A stretch of 64,000 nucleotides of DNA, from assembly GCA_028564705.1 (NCBI GenBank), contig JAPXFQ010000132.1:744001-808000 (forward strand). Reading direction: 5' to 3'. The notes beneath the pieces were generated by a model that made no database searches, was not told where the DNA came from, and saw only the letters and a list, made by a program, of their open reading frames with translations. Made by a program: the position numbers and the translations under genes. The stretch comes from Apricaphanius iberus (Eukaryota > Chordata > Actinopteri > Cyprinodontiformes > Aphaniidae). Of the stretch, positions 55,366 through 64,000 are shown piece by piece. The stretch's first letter is position 1, and every line of letters begins with the position of its first letter.

Positions 55366-55445
55366 GGGGCGGGTGATATGAAAAAATATATTTCATTTTG
55401 TTTGTCTGAAAGTATAATCGTGATTACAGTTGTATCATGTCTCCT
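55366..55445 (+). mobile_element. hAT MITE end of the GGGCGGGTGATATG type
   Basis: CCAGGGGCGGGTGATATGAA, then AAAATATATTTCA and AATCGTGATTAC follow the pattern CAGGGCTGGGCGATATGG...AATCGTGATT of a widespread fish hAT-derived repeat. The other end was not found. Confidence 0.5.
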
Positions 55446-55574
55446 TAGAAATAGAAACAAAATTAGAATTTATGCTAAATAACTTCTTTTTTTTACAAGA
55501 TTCTAATCAATTAGCACAATTTGGCCAACTGTGTACGCCTAGACTTTAGATATGTAAGATTTAATGGGCTCTCC

Positions 55575-56288
55575 ACTCTGTTTAGAGCTACCTTTGAGTA
55601 ACTGCTTGATAGCTGGAATGATATATATATTAGAGGTGCAATGTATGAGAATTTTTCTGTGAATTAATCACACAACAGTCTAATGTCCCAATCGTGTTGG
55701 AAGGAAGGTTACACTGAAACAGATTTAGACCTCGGGTTGGTTGTGCGTTTATTTTAAAAAAGCTGCTATGAGGCGTAGTCAATGTTTACAATATCTGGCC
55801 TGCTACCATGTTTCCTGGTTCCAGGGCAAATCACATGTGAACATTGAGCTACTAATGCTATTAGTAAAGTAGTTGGCTCTAAAAATATCTTAAACTACTT
55901 TTTCAATTACCACCAACTCTATATTGCGGTGAAATGTATTTATCTACTCACCAACTTACTGTGTATAACTCGTCTTCTCTCGTCATTGTGTATCTTCGGG
56001 CCGATCGGTAACTGGCAGCTCTCCATGAAATTCACTAAGGGGAGGGGTTGAGTGACTGAGAGCAGACTACGTTGTTTTTCTTTATTGACTGCAGTTCTCC
56101 AATTTTACCACAGCATGTCAGTATTACGTATTGTACCTTTAATGTGGCATGTGTTTTGTGTCTCAAATGTTGGGTTTTATGCTTTTGCTTTTGTTTTACT
56201 ACTGCTTTCATTTCACCCCCTAATCCCCCAAAGCATTTGGCTTGCCTTGTGGAAAGTATGCTAAATTAAATTGCCTTGCTTTGCCTCT
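55575..56288 (+). mobile_element. L2-type LINE 3' end split by a MITE
   Basis: CTGTTTAGAGCTACCTTTGA then GTAACTGCTTGATAG (end of ORF2 and stop) lies just left of the MITE at 55631-56141; the L2 3' UTR resumes to its right and ends GAAAGTATGCTAAATTAAAT then TGCCTTGCTTTGCC at 56288, the TTGCC-type tail. Confidence 0.75.
55631..56141. mobile_element. MITE with TTAGAGGTGCAAT-type TIR inside the L2
   Basis: The left end TTAGAGGTGCAATGTATGAG pairs with the reverse complement of the right end TTAAAGGTACAATACGTAAT. Target duplication is ambiguous: TA, TTA or 8 bp cannot be told apart because the left flank is an (AT)n run. The outer element is the L2 described above. Confidence 0.7.
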
Positions 56289-57218
56289 GGCCAAAACAGT
56301 TTTTCCTATTTACTTTTTAAAACATTTCTTCATGTATTATTTTTTATTATTGCATCATTATTTACACTGATTACAGTTCGATGTTTTAAGAATGTTATAA
56401 TCACAAAGGTTCTTTCAATGGGCTCTTACAAATTAACCACTGCGTACTAAATCTGGAGTTCATAGACATTCTATGTGGATGTAGATTTCCTACAGCTTTT
56501 TAAGAAGATAGGTACAGTTACTGTTCAGTGTGCAATATAAACTTGAGAAAATTAAGGGGATTTCTGCCGTACATTGGCCATAGAGTTCTTATATTTTTCA
56601 TAAGGATGCTTTTGAATCTTCCTACGATATGTCTAGAGCCATCTTACATAAATTGTTGTAGTAGTGGTTCCATACAGCACCCCTATGGGCAACTCACTAC
56701 AATCTCAAGTCATTGGTAGAAATAACTTGAGATTGTAGTTTCGGAAGGTTTTGTTGGAATAGTAGCGTCGTTCTGATGTATTAATAAGGGTTTTTGGGGT
56801 ATGACTGTAGACAATATTGTACAAGATTGTTGACCTGGCAATACACTTACCAATAGGCTACAAATGCTGAATTCTGATAAGGTTGCCTTAGGGAAGCTGC
56901 AGGCTTTTGTGAAGTATTTAAGGAAGTTGTGTTTCAGTTCATCTGCTGTATTGACAATATTAAAGAGTAATTCATCAAACAGCTTTATGCAAAAAGCCTT
57001 GTGTTAGTTATTTAGCTGTCCTGCAGAATATAAGCAGACCAACAGTTGCAAAGCTAGTATTCCAAAAAACATATGCCAAGCTGGAACACGTACAGCTCAC
57101 AAAACCACCAGAATAACTGGGTACATCAGCTGGAAGTTAACTTGATAGGCATCCATGCTAGACAGGTAGCGCATATACTGTAAGGCTTAAACCAGTATTT
57201 TTTGAAAGGTTTTTGTTG
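56289..57218. other. Intergenic DNA
   Basis: No gene recognised. It contains the stem-loop at 56696-56739. Confidence 0.5.
56696..56739. repeat. 15-bp perfect stem-loop
   Basis: ACTACAATCTCAAGT (56696-56710) and ACTTGAGATTGTAGT (56725-56739) are exact reverse complements separated by 14 nt. Confidence 0.92.
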
Positions 57219-57392
57219 GCACTAGTAGCCTTTATTTGGAAGTTCCTGGACAGGAAAAAATGGGAGAATGAGGGGGCAAGACATTTAGCACATGTTCTAG
57301 AGACAGGAATTGAACCCCAGATGGCCGCGTTGAGGGCTGTAGCCTCTGCATATGGGGCGTCTGTTCTAACACTATACCACACAATGCTCTCT
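57219..57392 (-). mobile_element. tRNA-derived SINE family 2
   Basis: The minus strand reads CAGACGCCCCATATGCAGAG, GCTACAGCCCTCAACGCGGC, the B box GGGGTTCAATTCC, then CTCCCATTTTTTCCTGTCCA and GGAACTTCCAAATAAAGGCT. This is a common fish SINE with a tRNA-like head and a short CT-rich body. A degenerate relative is at 33898-34080. Confidence 0.75.
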
Positions 57393-57690
57393 CTTTCTCT
57401 GCTCTTAAGTTACTTTATTACATTGTTACATGTTACATTGTTATTAGTTCAAGGGTGGCTCATCACTGGGCAAGCTGCATTTGTAGCCCTTGTCTTGGAC
57501 TCATCTGTACATTGTAGCAATGATCCACTGACTTGGCCTCAAGATACTACTTTTTACGCTTTTTAAATTTGAACCAAAATCCTATGATGGAGTTTGCTTG
57601 ACAATTCACTCAAGGCATTCCTCACTAGAATCGTTCATCCTGATGATGCTGAACTTTCTGATAACTCGATAGACATTGATTATATAAAAC
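57393..57690. other. Short intergenic spacer
   Basis: Nothing recognised. Confidence 0.45.
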
Positions 57691-57698
57691 ATGAGCAT

Positions 57699-58294
57699 TA
57701 GAGGATGACACGGGAATCAATTGTCGCTCCCGTCCTGATCCCAAAAAAATACTCCCGTCACGTCCCGATCATGTGACAGCCCCCCCAAAAAAATCTTGTC
57801 CCGAAAAAATCCAGAGAGAAAGTCTCCCGTCCCGACCCGAATCCCGTAGATTAGTAATTTACCTCCTATGGCGCTCGCCCCATCTGTAACCATATCCTGC
57901 ATTCTCGTTGTTTGGCCACCTTACCACATCATGAATGGACTCGATTCGTCTGACTACCAAACTATTAAGATACACGCATTTTCAGTCGGATATCATATGC
58001 TTACCAGTTTATCCAGGTGGTGTAGCAACAACGTAGCAGTTTCAGTTTTGGTGCGTGCAGTGTAGTAGACCTGATGAAATTGCATTTTGCAGTGGAGTTA
58101 ATAACCACATACATTGGCACCGCATCGCAGCGTCATTTTTTAAAGACAAGATAAACGTTAAAACAATTTTTTTTTTTATTATAATTTCCGGTTTCCCGTC
58201 CGATCCCGTGGATTATTTCCTGTCCCGTCCCGATCACGTTACCAACAATGAAATTGACTCCTGTCTCTGTCTCGTGAGCCGTGGGAATCCCGAA
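57699..58294 (+). mobile_element. hAT-type MITE with 8-bp TSD, copy 2, 3' terminus lost
   Basis: Starts TAGAGGATGACACGGGAATC like the copy at 2871. Flanks are exact 8-bp repeats ATGAGCAT (57691-57698 and 58295-58302). The right end stops at GTGGGAATCCCGAA and goes straight into the duplication, so the terminal 16 bp or so (AAATTGTCACCCTCTA in copy 1) is missing. This copy has no SINE and shows the empty site (GTCATTTTTTAAAGACAAG) for the insertion in copy 1. Internal deletion near 57880 relative to copy 1. Confidence 0.85.
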
Positions 58295-58561
58295 ATGAGC
58301 ATGTCAGATATGTTGGAAAACCTTTGAATTTGTGACAGGAGTAAATGTTTTACAAAATCAAATTTTTTCTTCAATATAACATTTCTTATTATGCCAAGAT
58401 AAAGAAACAAAACAACTTTCATTGTAGAAAGGGCCTTAGTTTTTCAAGTAAGAAAACAGTGACAGTCAGAAAAATGGTTCCTCTCCATCTCTCTGTGAAG
58501 TAAAGTGCGACTTACAGGTTAGAATCCCTCTTAAACTAGAAACAGTTTCTAAATAAAATTG

Positions 58562-58595
58562 TACTAAGATATATATATATATATATATCTTAGTA
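58562..58595. repeat. Perfect AT palindrome around (AT)n
   Basis: TACTAAGATATAT...ATATATCTTAGTA is fully self-complementary over 34 bp with an (AT)n centre. Confidence 0.9.
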
Positions 58596-58721
58596 TATAT
58601 TGCATATAGTGTATATTGCCATACCAATAGTGACATGAGAGAGAGGAGTCGTGTCAGCTTGATCAATAGAAAACTATGGATTTTAATGCCAACTTTGACA
58701 CAGATTAAAATTTAAACATTT

Positions 58722-59145
58722 ACAACTACATATGATGAACCACAATCATAGATTTACGAGCCTACTGTATGCCCCAGATACGACAGAGAGACAAGGGGGA
58801 GAGCAGAAGAAGCATTAAATCCCAAATCAAACCAATGCTAGCCGACGCTAACGGTTAGAGTCGGTGCTGCAAGCCAGCTTTACTTTTTCTTTTATAACCC
58901 ACATATTATGTTGATTATAATCTTTGATAGCAAAAAACTACACATATGATAGGACCACAGCCATACAGATATGAGTTTACTGCCTCCCCCAGATAACTGA
59001 GAGAGACAATGGGGAGATCAGGGAAAGCATTAAAGTTCTTACAAAACTATGCTAGCTGACGCTAATACTTAGCCTCAGCACTAAAAGTTAACTTTACTGT
59101 TTGTTTTTCAACCCACATATAACGTTTCTAATATTTCAAAGCAAT
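58722..59145 (+). repeat. Tandem duplication, about 213-bp unit, two copies
   Basis: Unit one (about 58722-58934) and unit two (about 58935-59145) share AACTACA(CA)TATGAT, AGAGAGACAA(G/T)GGGGAGA, GCATTAAA, ATGCTAGC(C/T)GACGCTAA and CAACCCACATAT-type words in order. Divergence by eye is around 25%, so the duplication is old. Confidence 0.8.
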
Positions 59146-61250
59146 CTTTCAACACTGTTGGTAATTAGCAGATGTTAGACGACTAGACTTACAAAGCAGA
59201 AATTCCATTTGCGTAGACCTGAGCTTCTGATCGATCTCCCAGCTGGCTGAGGTCAGACAGACAGAGGTCCCTTGAACCTGTAAGCACTACAGCACGTGCT
59301 GGTATAACCTGGTCTTTGCGTTGATACAAACTTCGGTATGTTAATCATCTGGTCTGAAGCGAGCACCATAAATTTTAAGGGTTTTCCCGAGCCAAAGCAC
59401 AAATTGACGGCAGTTCAGTTTAGCTGCATAAAATGCAGCCAGCCAGACACAGAAGATGCAGCCTGTTTTTTTTTTTGTGTGTGTGTTCTTTTTTTCTTTG
59501 GAAACCTTTGGGCTCCATGTCCTGACAGGCTGGTGTTTGTACAGCAAACACAGTAATTTACCATTTTTTTATAGAAAACAATTATCACAATCCAAAGCTA
59601 ATGAACACACTGACTTGATAAGACAACCCCCCCCCCCCCCCAAGATTATGAAAATTTTAAACTTACATATTTGTGGATATATATAGTGAAATTTAAAATG
59701 ACATCAATAAAATTTTAATACTGTCATTTTTGTACATTTTATAGGCATATTAGAAACTATCTAACCTGCAACCTGCACTTTAAATGATACAGAAATTGTT
59801 TTTGTAAGAGTGCGTTCAACTAGCAAGTGTTTTCCTGTTTCTGGTTTGTTTCTCAACGTTCCTAACTCCCTTTAGCCTATGTTATCTTAGCAACCTAGGA
59901 GAATCGAAAGACTTATATTTTCCAAAGCCAATTGACCATCATACTCTCTACTTATTGTGCTCTAAATATAAAAAAACATTTAAAGATTTAGGAGATATAG
60001 ACCAACTTCTTTCTGTGCATTTTTTCTTTGTAAAAAACTGAAAGAAAAAAAGAGCCACCTAAGAATAACTTTTTTACTACCTTTTTTCTTTCTCCCATAC
60101 TCGTATTCTTCGTGTTCCAGTCCCTGTCCATCTCACTCTCCTTCACCTCTCTTTCAGCCTCTGTCCCATTTCTCCCCAAAAATCCAATTAGCCAGGGAAA
60201 ACTCTTTACTCTGCAGGAGAAGAAAGATCTATGCCAGAGGGAGGCAGGGATGGGGAGATGCTGCCAACAGAACCCCTTAACCAGAATTTTCTCAACCTTA
60301 GCTCATCTACTGTGGTTTGACCCAAGAGACCATAAGGAGGGAAACAATAAAGCAGGAAAAACAGGAAGAAGGCAGAAGATGTTGCAGAAAGAATCTGCTC
60401 AGGGAAACCTCATATCAAGAGTATTTCTTTCTCTTTACCCTGAGGAAAAACAGCTAGAAACAGTAGAATTTTGGCACTTAAAACAAATCAGTTGACGCAA
60501 ATAACATTTGCTGATAGCTTCAACAGCTAAAAATATTTAAACATTTAGCAATGAAAAAAGAATAAGAAACTAAAATCCTGACTTAAATAAATACACAAAA
60601 ATCTTTGAGGGATTCTATTTCACTTAATTCACAAACGCATTTTTATTTTTATAGTGTGCGGAAAAATATGAGTTGGGGGAAGCAATTTGCTTGGTGGTGA
60701 GATGATTATTTTCTAGGGCTTTATGACCACTCTGGACCTACAAAAAAGTTCCAGCAGGTATCTCTTCAATAGATTAACAAACGTCAATTTTAATCTTGTT
60801 CAGAGGTTGCTATTGGTCCAATGATTATTCTTAGTAACACAAGAAAATCTGCAATATGCATTTACAAGAACAACATCTGGTGATGTAGGTGGGCAGCCCC
60901 CCACAGCTCCACGAAATGTTCCCATTATTCGTATGCGGCTGATCGAGGCCGCACCTTGCTCAAGAAATGGATGAAATACTTTCATGGGTCACTGGAAGGT
61001 CTGCAGTTGCAGGAGTATTGCTGATTGGTCATAAAGAAAGGCCAGAAAGGTTAGGTTTTAGTTTGTGTTCTTTGCTCAATAGTGTAGTAATTATATTTTC
61101 TTCAGTAAGATTTTTGTGTGATGACAGATTTGTGCTGTTTAGCTTAATGAATCTCTAAAATCTAAATAAAGTTAAAACAGTAACAATCCCCCCATTATTT
61201 AATCACCCAGTGTCACTACCTAAGTACAGCATTGCTCTCCCTCTGCTCAC
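59146..61250. other. Intergenic DNA; C15 run at 59627-59641
   Basis: The 127-codon frame at 60112-60495 plus has no recognisable domain and lacks splice or promoter support. Elsewhere AT-rich. Confidence 0.4.
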
Positions 61251-61254
61251 ATTA

Positions 61255-61399
61255 GCTGCTCAAGGGAACATGAGGAGAACATGCAAACTCCACACAGCAA
61301 GGCCCTTTTGCCAACCCCACCCAGCGGGAATCAAACCCAGGACCTTCTAGCTGTGAGGTGAGCTGTGCTACCAGCTGCGCTGCGCCACCATGCTCTCTG
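61255..61399 (-). mobile_element. tRNA-derived SINE head (DANA-like)
   Basis: The minus strand reads GGTGGCGCAGCGCAGCTGGT, AGCACAGCTCACCTCACAGC, AAGGTCCTGGGTTTGATTCC (B box), and TGTGTGGAGTTTGCATGTTC before breaking off. This is the head and first body segment of the widespread fish retroposon whose tail type is seen at 41466-41592. Confidence 0.8.
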
Positions 61400-61419
61400 T
61401 CAGCACTTATATTTAGCAC

Positions 61420-61575
61420 TTCTGAAAGGCATGTCTTAACTTTGCGCCTCCAAATTAAACATCGTAATCGTAATTAATTCTGTTACAGCCATAGAATTGA
61501 TACATATGTCACCCCCCACCCCACACACACACTCAATTTTTTTTTTTGCCAAAGACGCATCATGAATCCATGCCC
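61420..61575 (-). repeat. Repeat shared in inverted orientation with 49440-49615
   Basis: See the plus-strand copy at 49.4 kb: GATGCGTCTTTGGC and CAAAGTTAAGACATGCCTTT occur in the same order on the minus strand. Confidence 0.65.
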
Positions 61576-61639
61576 ATATTTCTTCTCTCTCTAGCCATGC
61601 GCAGCACACATTAGCAGCCACAAAATCCTCATTTGAATG

Positions 61640-64000
61640 CTGCTCCTTGCGGATATTATGAAATGCTTACAAAATCTTAGTATATTACTAGCAAATTAAG
61701 GACAACCCACTCATACAATTTTTTTGCGCTGCACGCAATTTTGCGATCATTATCAGGAATCTTGTTAAATCAGGCCAGATGAATACAATAGAATAAGTGT
61801 ACAGATCCTAGCAAAGATAAGAAAGATTAACACAGGATGGCCTTAAATAACACCTAGGTAAATAAATATGGAATGACAAGAAAACAAGAGAAACTCAAAG
61901 TAAAGACGTCAGATGAAAAAAAAAACAGGAAAAGATGGGAAAAAAATCTAGTGGAAGGAAAAAAAATATACAAACAGTAGGAGGAAACTCAAATCCCAAA
62001 CATTTAACGTAACGACACACTAAAATCATAAAGTCAACTCAAAAGGGAAATGAAATAAAAAACTCAAAATAAAAACAACTAAGAATCTTCACATTTGTAT
62101 CTAATTGTACTTAAAATAGTGGAATAACTGGATTCTCTTAAGTGAGATTTGTCCAATAAAGAAAATGTATGGGGGGGGCACTTGGCCTCGGCTTGGAAGT
62201 AGTTCAATGTAGAACCACCCCTGGTCGTGCCAAGGCTGAAGCCTAGAGGAGATTAGGCCCTTTCAGTACTAACTCCCAAAATATTGGGCAAGATGCAGAG
62301 ATGACAGAACAAGTCAGTGTTTGCATGTACCAGTTAACAGACGAGCATCAGCATTCTGACCAAGCTGAAGACGCAAATGAAATGCCCATCTGATCCCATC
62401 AGAAAGGGAACTGCATTAATGTGTGTGAGTTGGTTTGGGGTTTCTATTTTTACTTTACTACAGTCTCTGCAGTATTTGTTATTCTACTGTTAGGGGAAAC
62501 TTTATATTAAGAAGACCTGTTCTGTGTATTCTTACTTACTGAGAGTACTGTGTGCTATTTCTTCATGACATAGTGATTTAATCTGATTGTATGACGTTGT
62601 ATGACTTATGATGACCTGTCACATGGTGAGATTGTACTTCTGTATCACCCGAAGACGCCTCAGAGTGGGGTAAACTCACCCAGAAACATGACTGCATGTT
62701 TCTGCGAGAATGGATTTAAAAGCAATGAAATATTCTAAGACGTGATATTTTGTTTTTCCCCAGAGACCAGACCCCACTAAATTACTCACGTCACTGGACA
62801 ACTTAACTTCTACAACAGCGACTACATTTTCCATAAATACATACACACCTACATAAATAAGGACAATGATTAATGAGGACTTGGCCAGCTTTGCAGTCGC
62901 GTTGAGGATTTCGCTGTTCTCCTTGGCAATCCCCCACAGGTGATGCAAATCACTCTGTGTTTCTGCTTAACTAGGTCTGATCTACGCCTTTGGCGTAAAG
63001 ACGGCTTTGAGTTTCACAGCGATCGGCCGAACTCTCCTTAACAACATCATCTCAGGCCTCCATAAGTGAAGTGTCGACTTTAGGAACAGGAAAAAAAGTC
63101 TCTCTGATTTGTGGCCAGCACACCATCACATCAAACTAACATTTATTTCATATCTTAAACATCTTAAAATAACTTTGAGTTTGCCATCAATTTAGATTTT
63201 AAGACTGTGCCCGCTAACTTTCTTGGAAGTGTTTATTGCAGCCTTCATTTTGTTTTCTTTCTTTCTTCCCTCCCAACCAATCGCGCATGCACACAAACAT
63301 GTCACCAAAAATCCTCCTATCAATATAGTAGCATTTTAATGATGGGAAATCACCTAATATGCAATCTCAATAAACTCCTGGTGGTATTGGTTGAGGCAAA
63401 TAAATACAGTTTTCTCAGCAATCTGTTTTTCTTCTGCACATCAAGTGATCCATAAATGATCTGCAGTTTTTTGTCCCTGTTACTTTAAATCTGAAATCTT
63501 TTAAAAGGCTGATGTGCTCAACTGAGAAGCATTTCATAATCAAACTTTTCAGGGATACCATTAGCCCCTACTGGTATAAAAGATTAAACAGTTACTCTTA
63601 ATCAGCTCACAACAGACTCGCTGCAGTTGACGACAGCCAGCCAACCTTGCTGAAGCTGATGACAACAAGTAATCTAATAAGCCAAGCAGATAACCAGCTT
63701 CCTGGCAATCTTCGTATTTCCCATAGGCATTGATGAGTTAATTAAGTTTTCACTTATTCACATGATTTTAGAAAAACGTGATGGACACAAAGCACTCAGG
63801 CAGCTTTCAGATCAGCTAAAAAGCTTCTCCAGCATATGCTGACGGTAGAATAGAGTTCTTCTGCAGCCGGGGCTCTCCAGTAAATCCTGCTTTTCCTCGT
63901 CTGAAATTGCATTATGGGTCAGTATACAAAGCATTTGCATGTAAAGTAATCCTAGCAAAATGTCTGTAGTTGTGCTGACTTCCTAGTGAGGGTCTTACAG
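61640..64000. other. Intergenic DNA with exon-like segments at 62.85-63.07 kb
   Basis: Two neighbouring stretches have coding-like codon choice. On the minus strand 62947-62855 reads HLWGIAKENSEILNATAKLA then KSSLIIVLIYV after a possible CACAG acceptor. On the plus strand 62976-63069 follows a TTAACTAG acceptor and reads LIYAFGVKTALSFTAIGRTL then LNNIISGLHK and a stop. They lie on opposite strands and cannot both be exons of one gene. Neither is recognised. The rest shows nothing definite. Confidence 0.3.

Noticed and set aside
60112..60495. 127-codon frame as a host gene
   Set aside because: No recognisable domain, compositionally ordinary, no exon borders or polyadenylation context.
1..64000. 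Endogenous retrovirus or LTR element
   Set aside because: I looked for paired LTRs, primer binding sites and gag/pol motifs and found none that I could support.

Overview
The window looks like repeat-dense, gene-poor intergenic DNA of a ray-finned (teleost) fish. It is AT-rich, no long open reading frame belongs to a recognisable host gene, and the repeat set is typical of teleosts: L2 LINEs with a TTGCC-type 3' tail, an L1/Tx1-like LINE, Rex3-like and CR1/Rex1-like LINE pieces, several tRNA-derived SINEs, hAT and Tc1/mariner elements, a DIRS tyrosine-recombinase relic and many microsatellites. The species cannot be named from the sequence. All family names come from recognising motifs by eye; no database was searched.

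Layout. 1-9 kb: a hAT-type MITE (2871-3970) with a perfect 8-bp target duplication and a SINE nested inside it; a three-exon SAMD3-like pseudogene and a second broken gene upstream of it (6.1-8.5 kb, minus strand), separated by a 79/65-bp minisatellite. 9-15 kb: LINE fragments, a Tc1-like MITE (10905-11748) and an inverted-repeat-bearing region. 15.4-19.4 kb: an L1-like element on the minus strand with both ends and a 14-18 bp target duplication; the middle of its ORF2 is missing, and in its place sits a GC- and CpG-rich, poly(A)-tailed retroposon (16303-17855). 20-27.5 kb: LINE, SINE and DNA-transposon debris. 27.9-29.4 kb: a 5'-truncated L2 whose reverse transcriptase reading frame is still open with YADD intact. 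29.8-32.0 kb: a hAT-like element holding a second hAT-like element, which in turn holds a DIRS recombinase fragment, plus a 56-bp-arm foldback. 37.5-43.7 kb: a roughly 95% identical inverted duplication carrying an exon-like segment with a consensus splice donor. 45.3-47.2 kb: an internally deleted L2 and a 796-bp element with very long terminal inverted repeats and a truncated integrase-like ORF. 51.2-53.0 kb: a hAT element nested in an older TIR element. 55.6-58.3 kb: an L2 3' end split by a MITE, a SINE, and a second copy of the 2.9-kb hAT MITE whose 3' terminus has been lost exactly up to its target duplication.

Nothing here acts as an operon or pathway. The useful information is the insertion order: SINE into hAT MITE into older element at 3 kb, retroposon within L1 at 16-17 kb, DIRS fragment within hAT within hAT at 30 kb, MITE within L2 at 55.6 kb. 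The most unusual structures are the L1/GC-rich retroposon composite, the integrase-bearing 796-bp element, and the pair of inverted exon-like duplicates.
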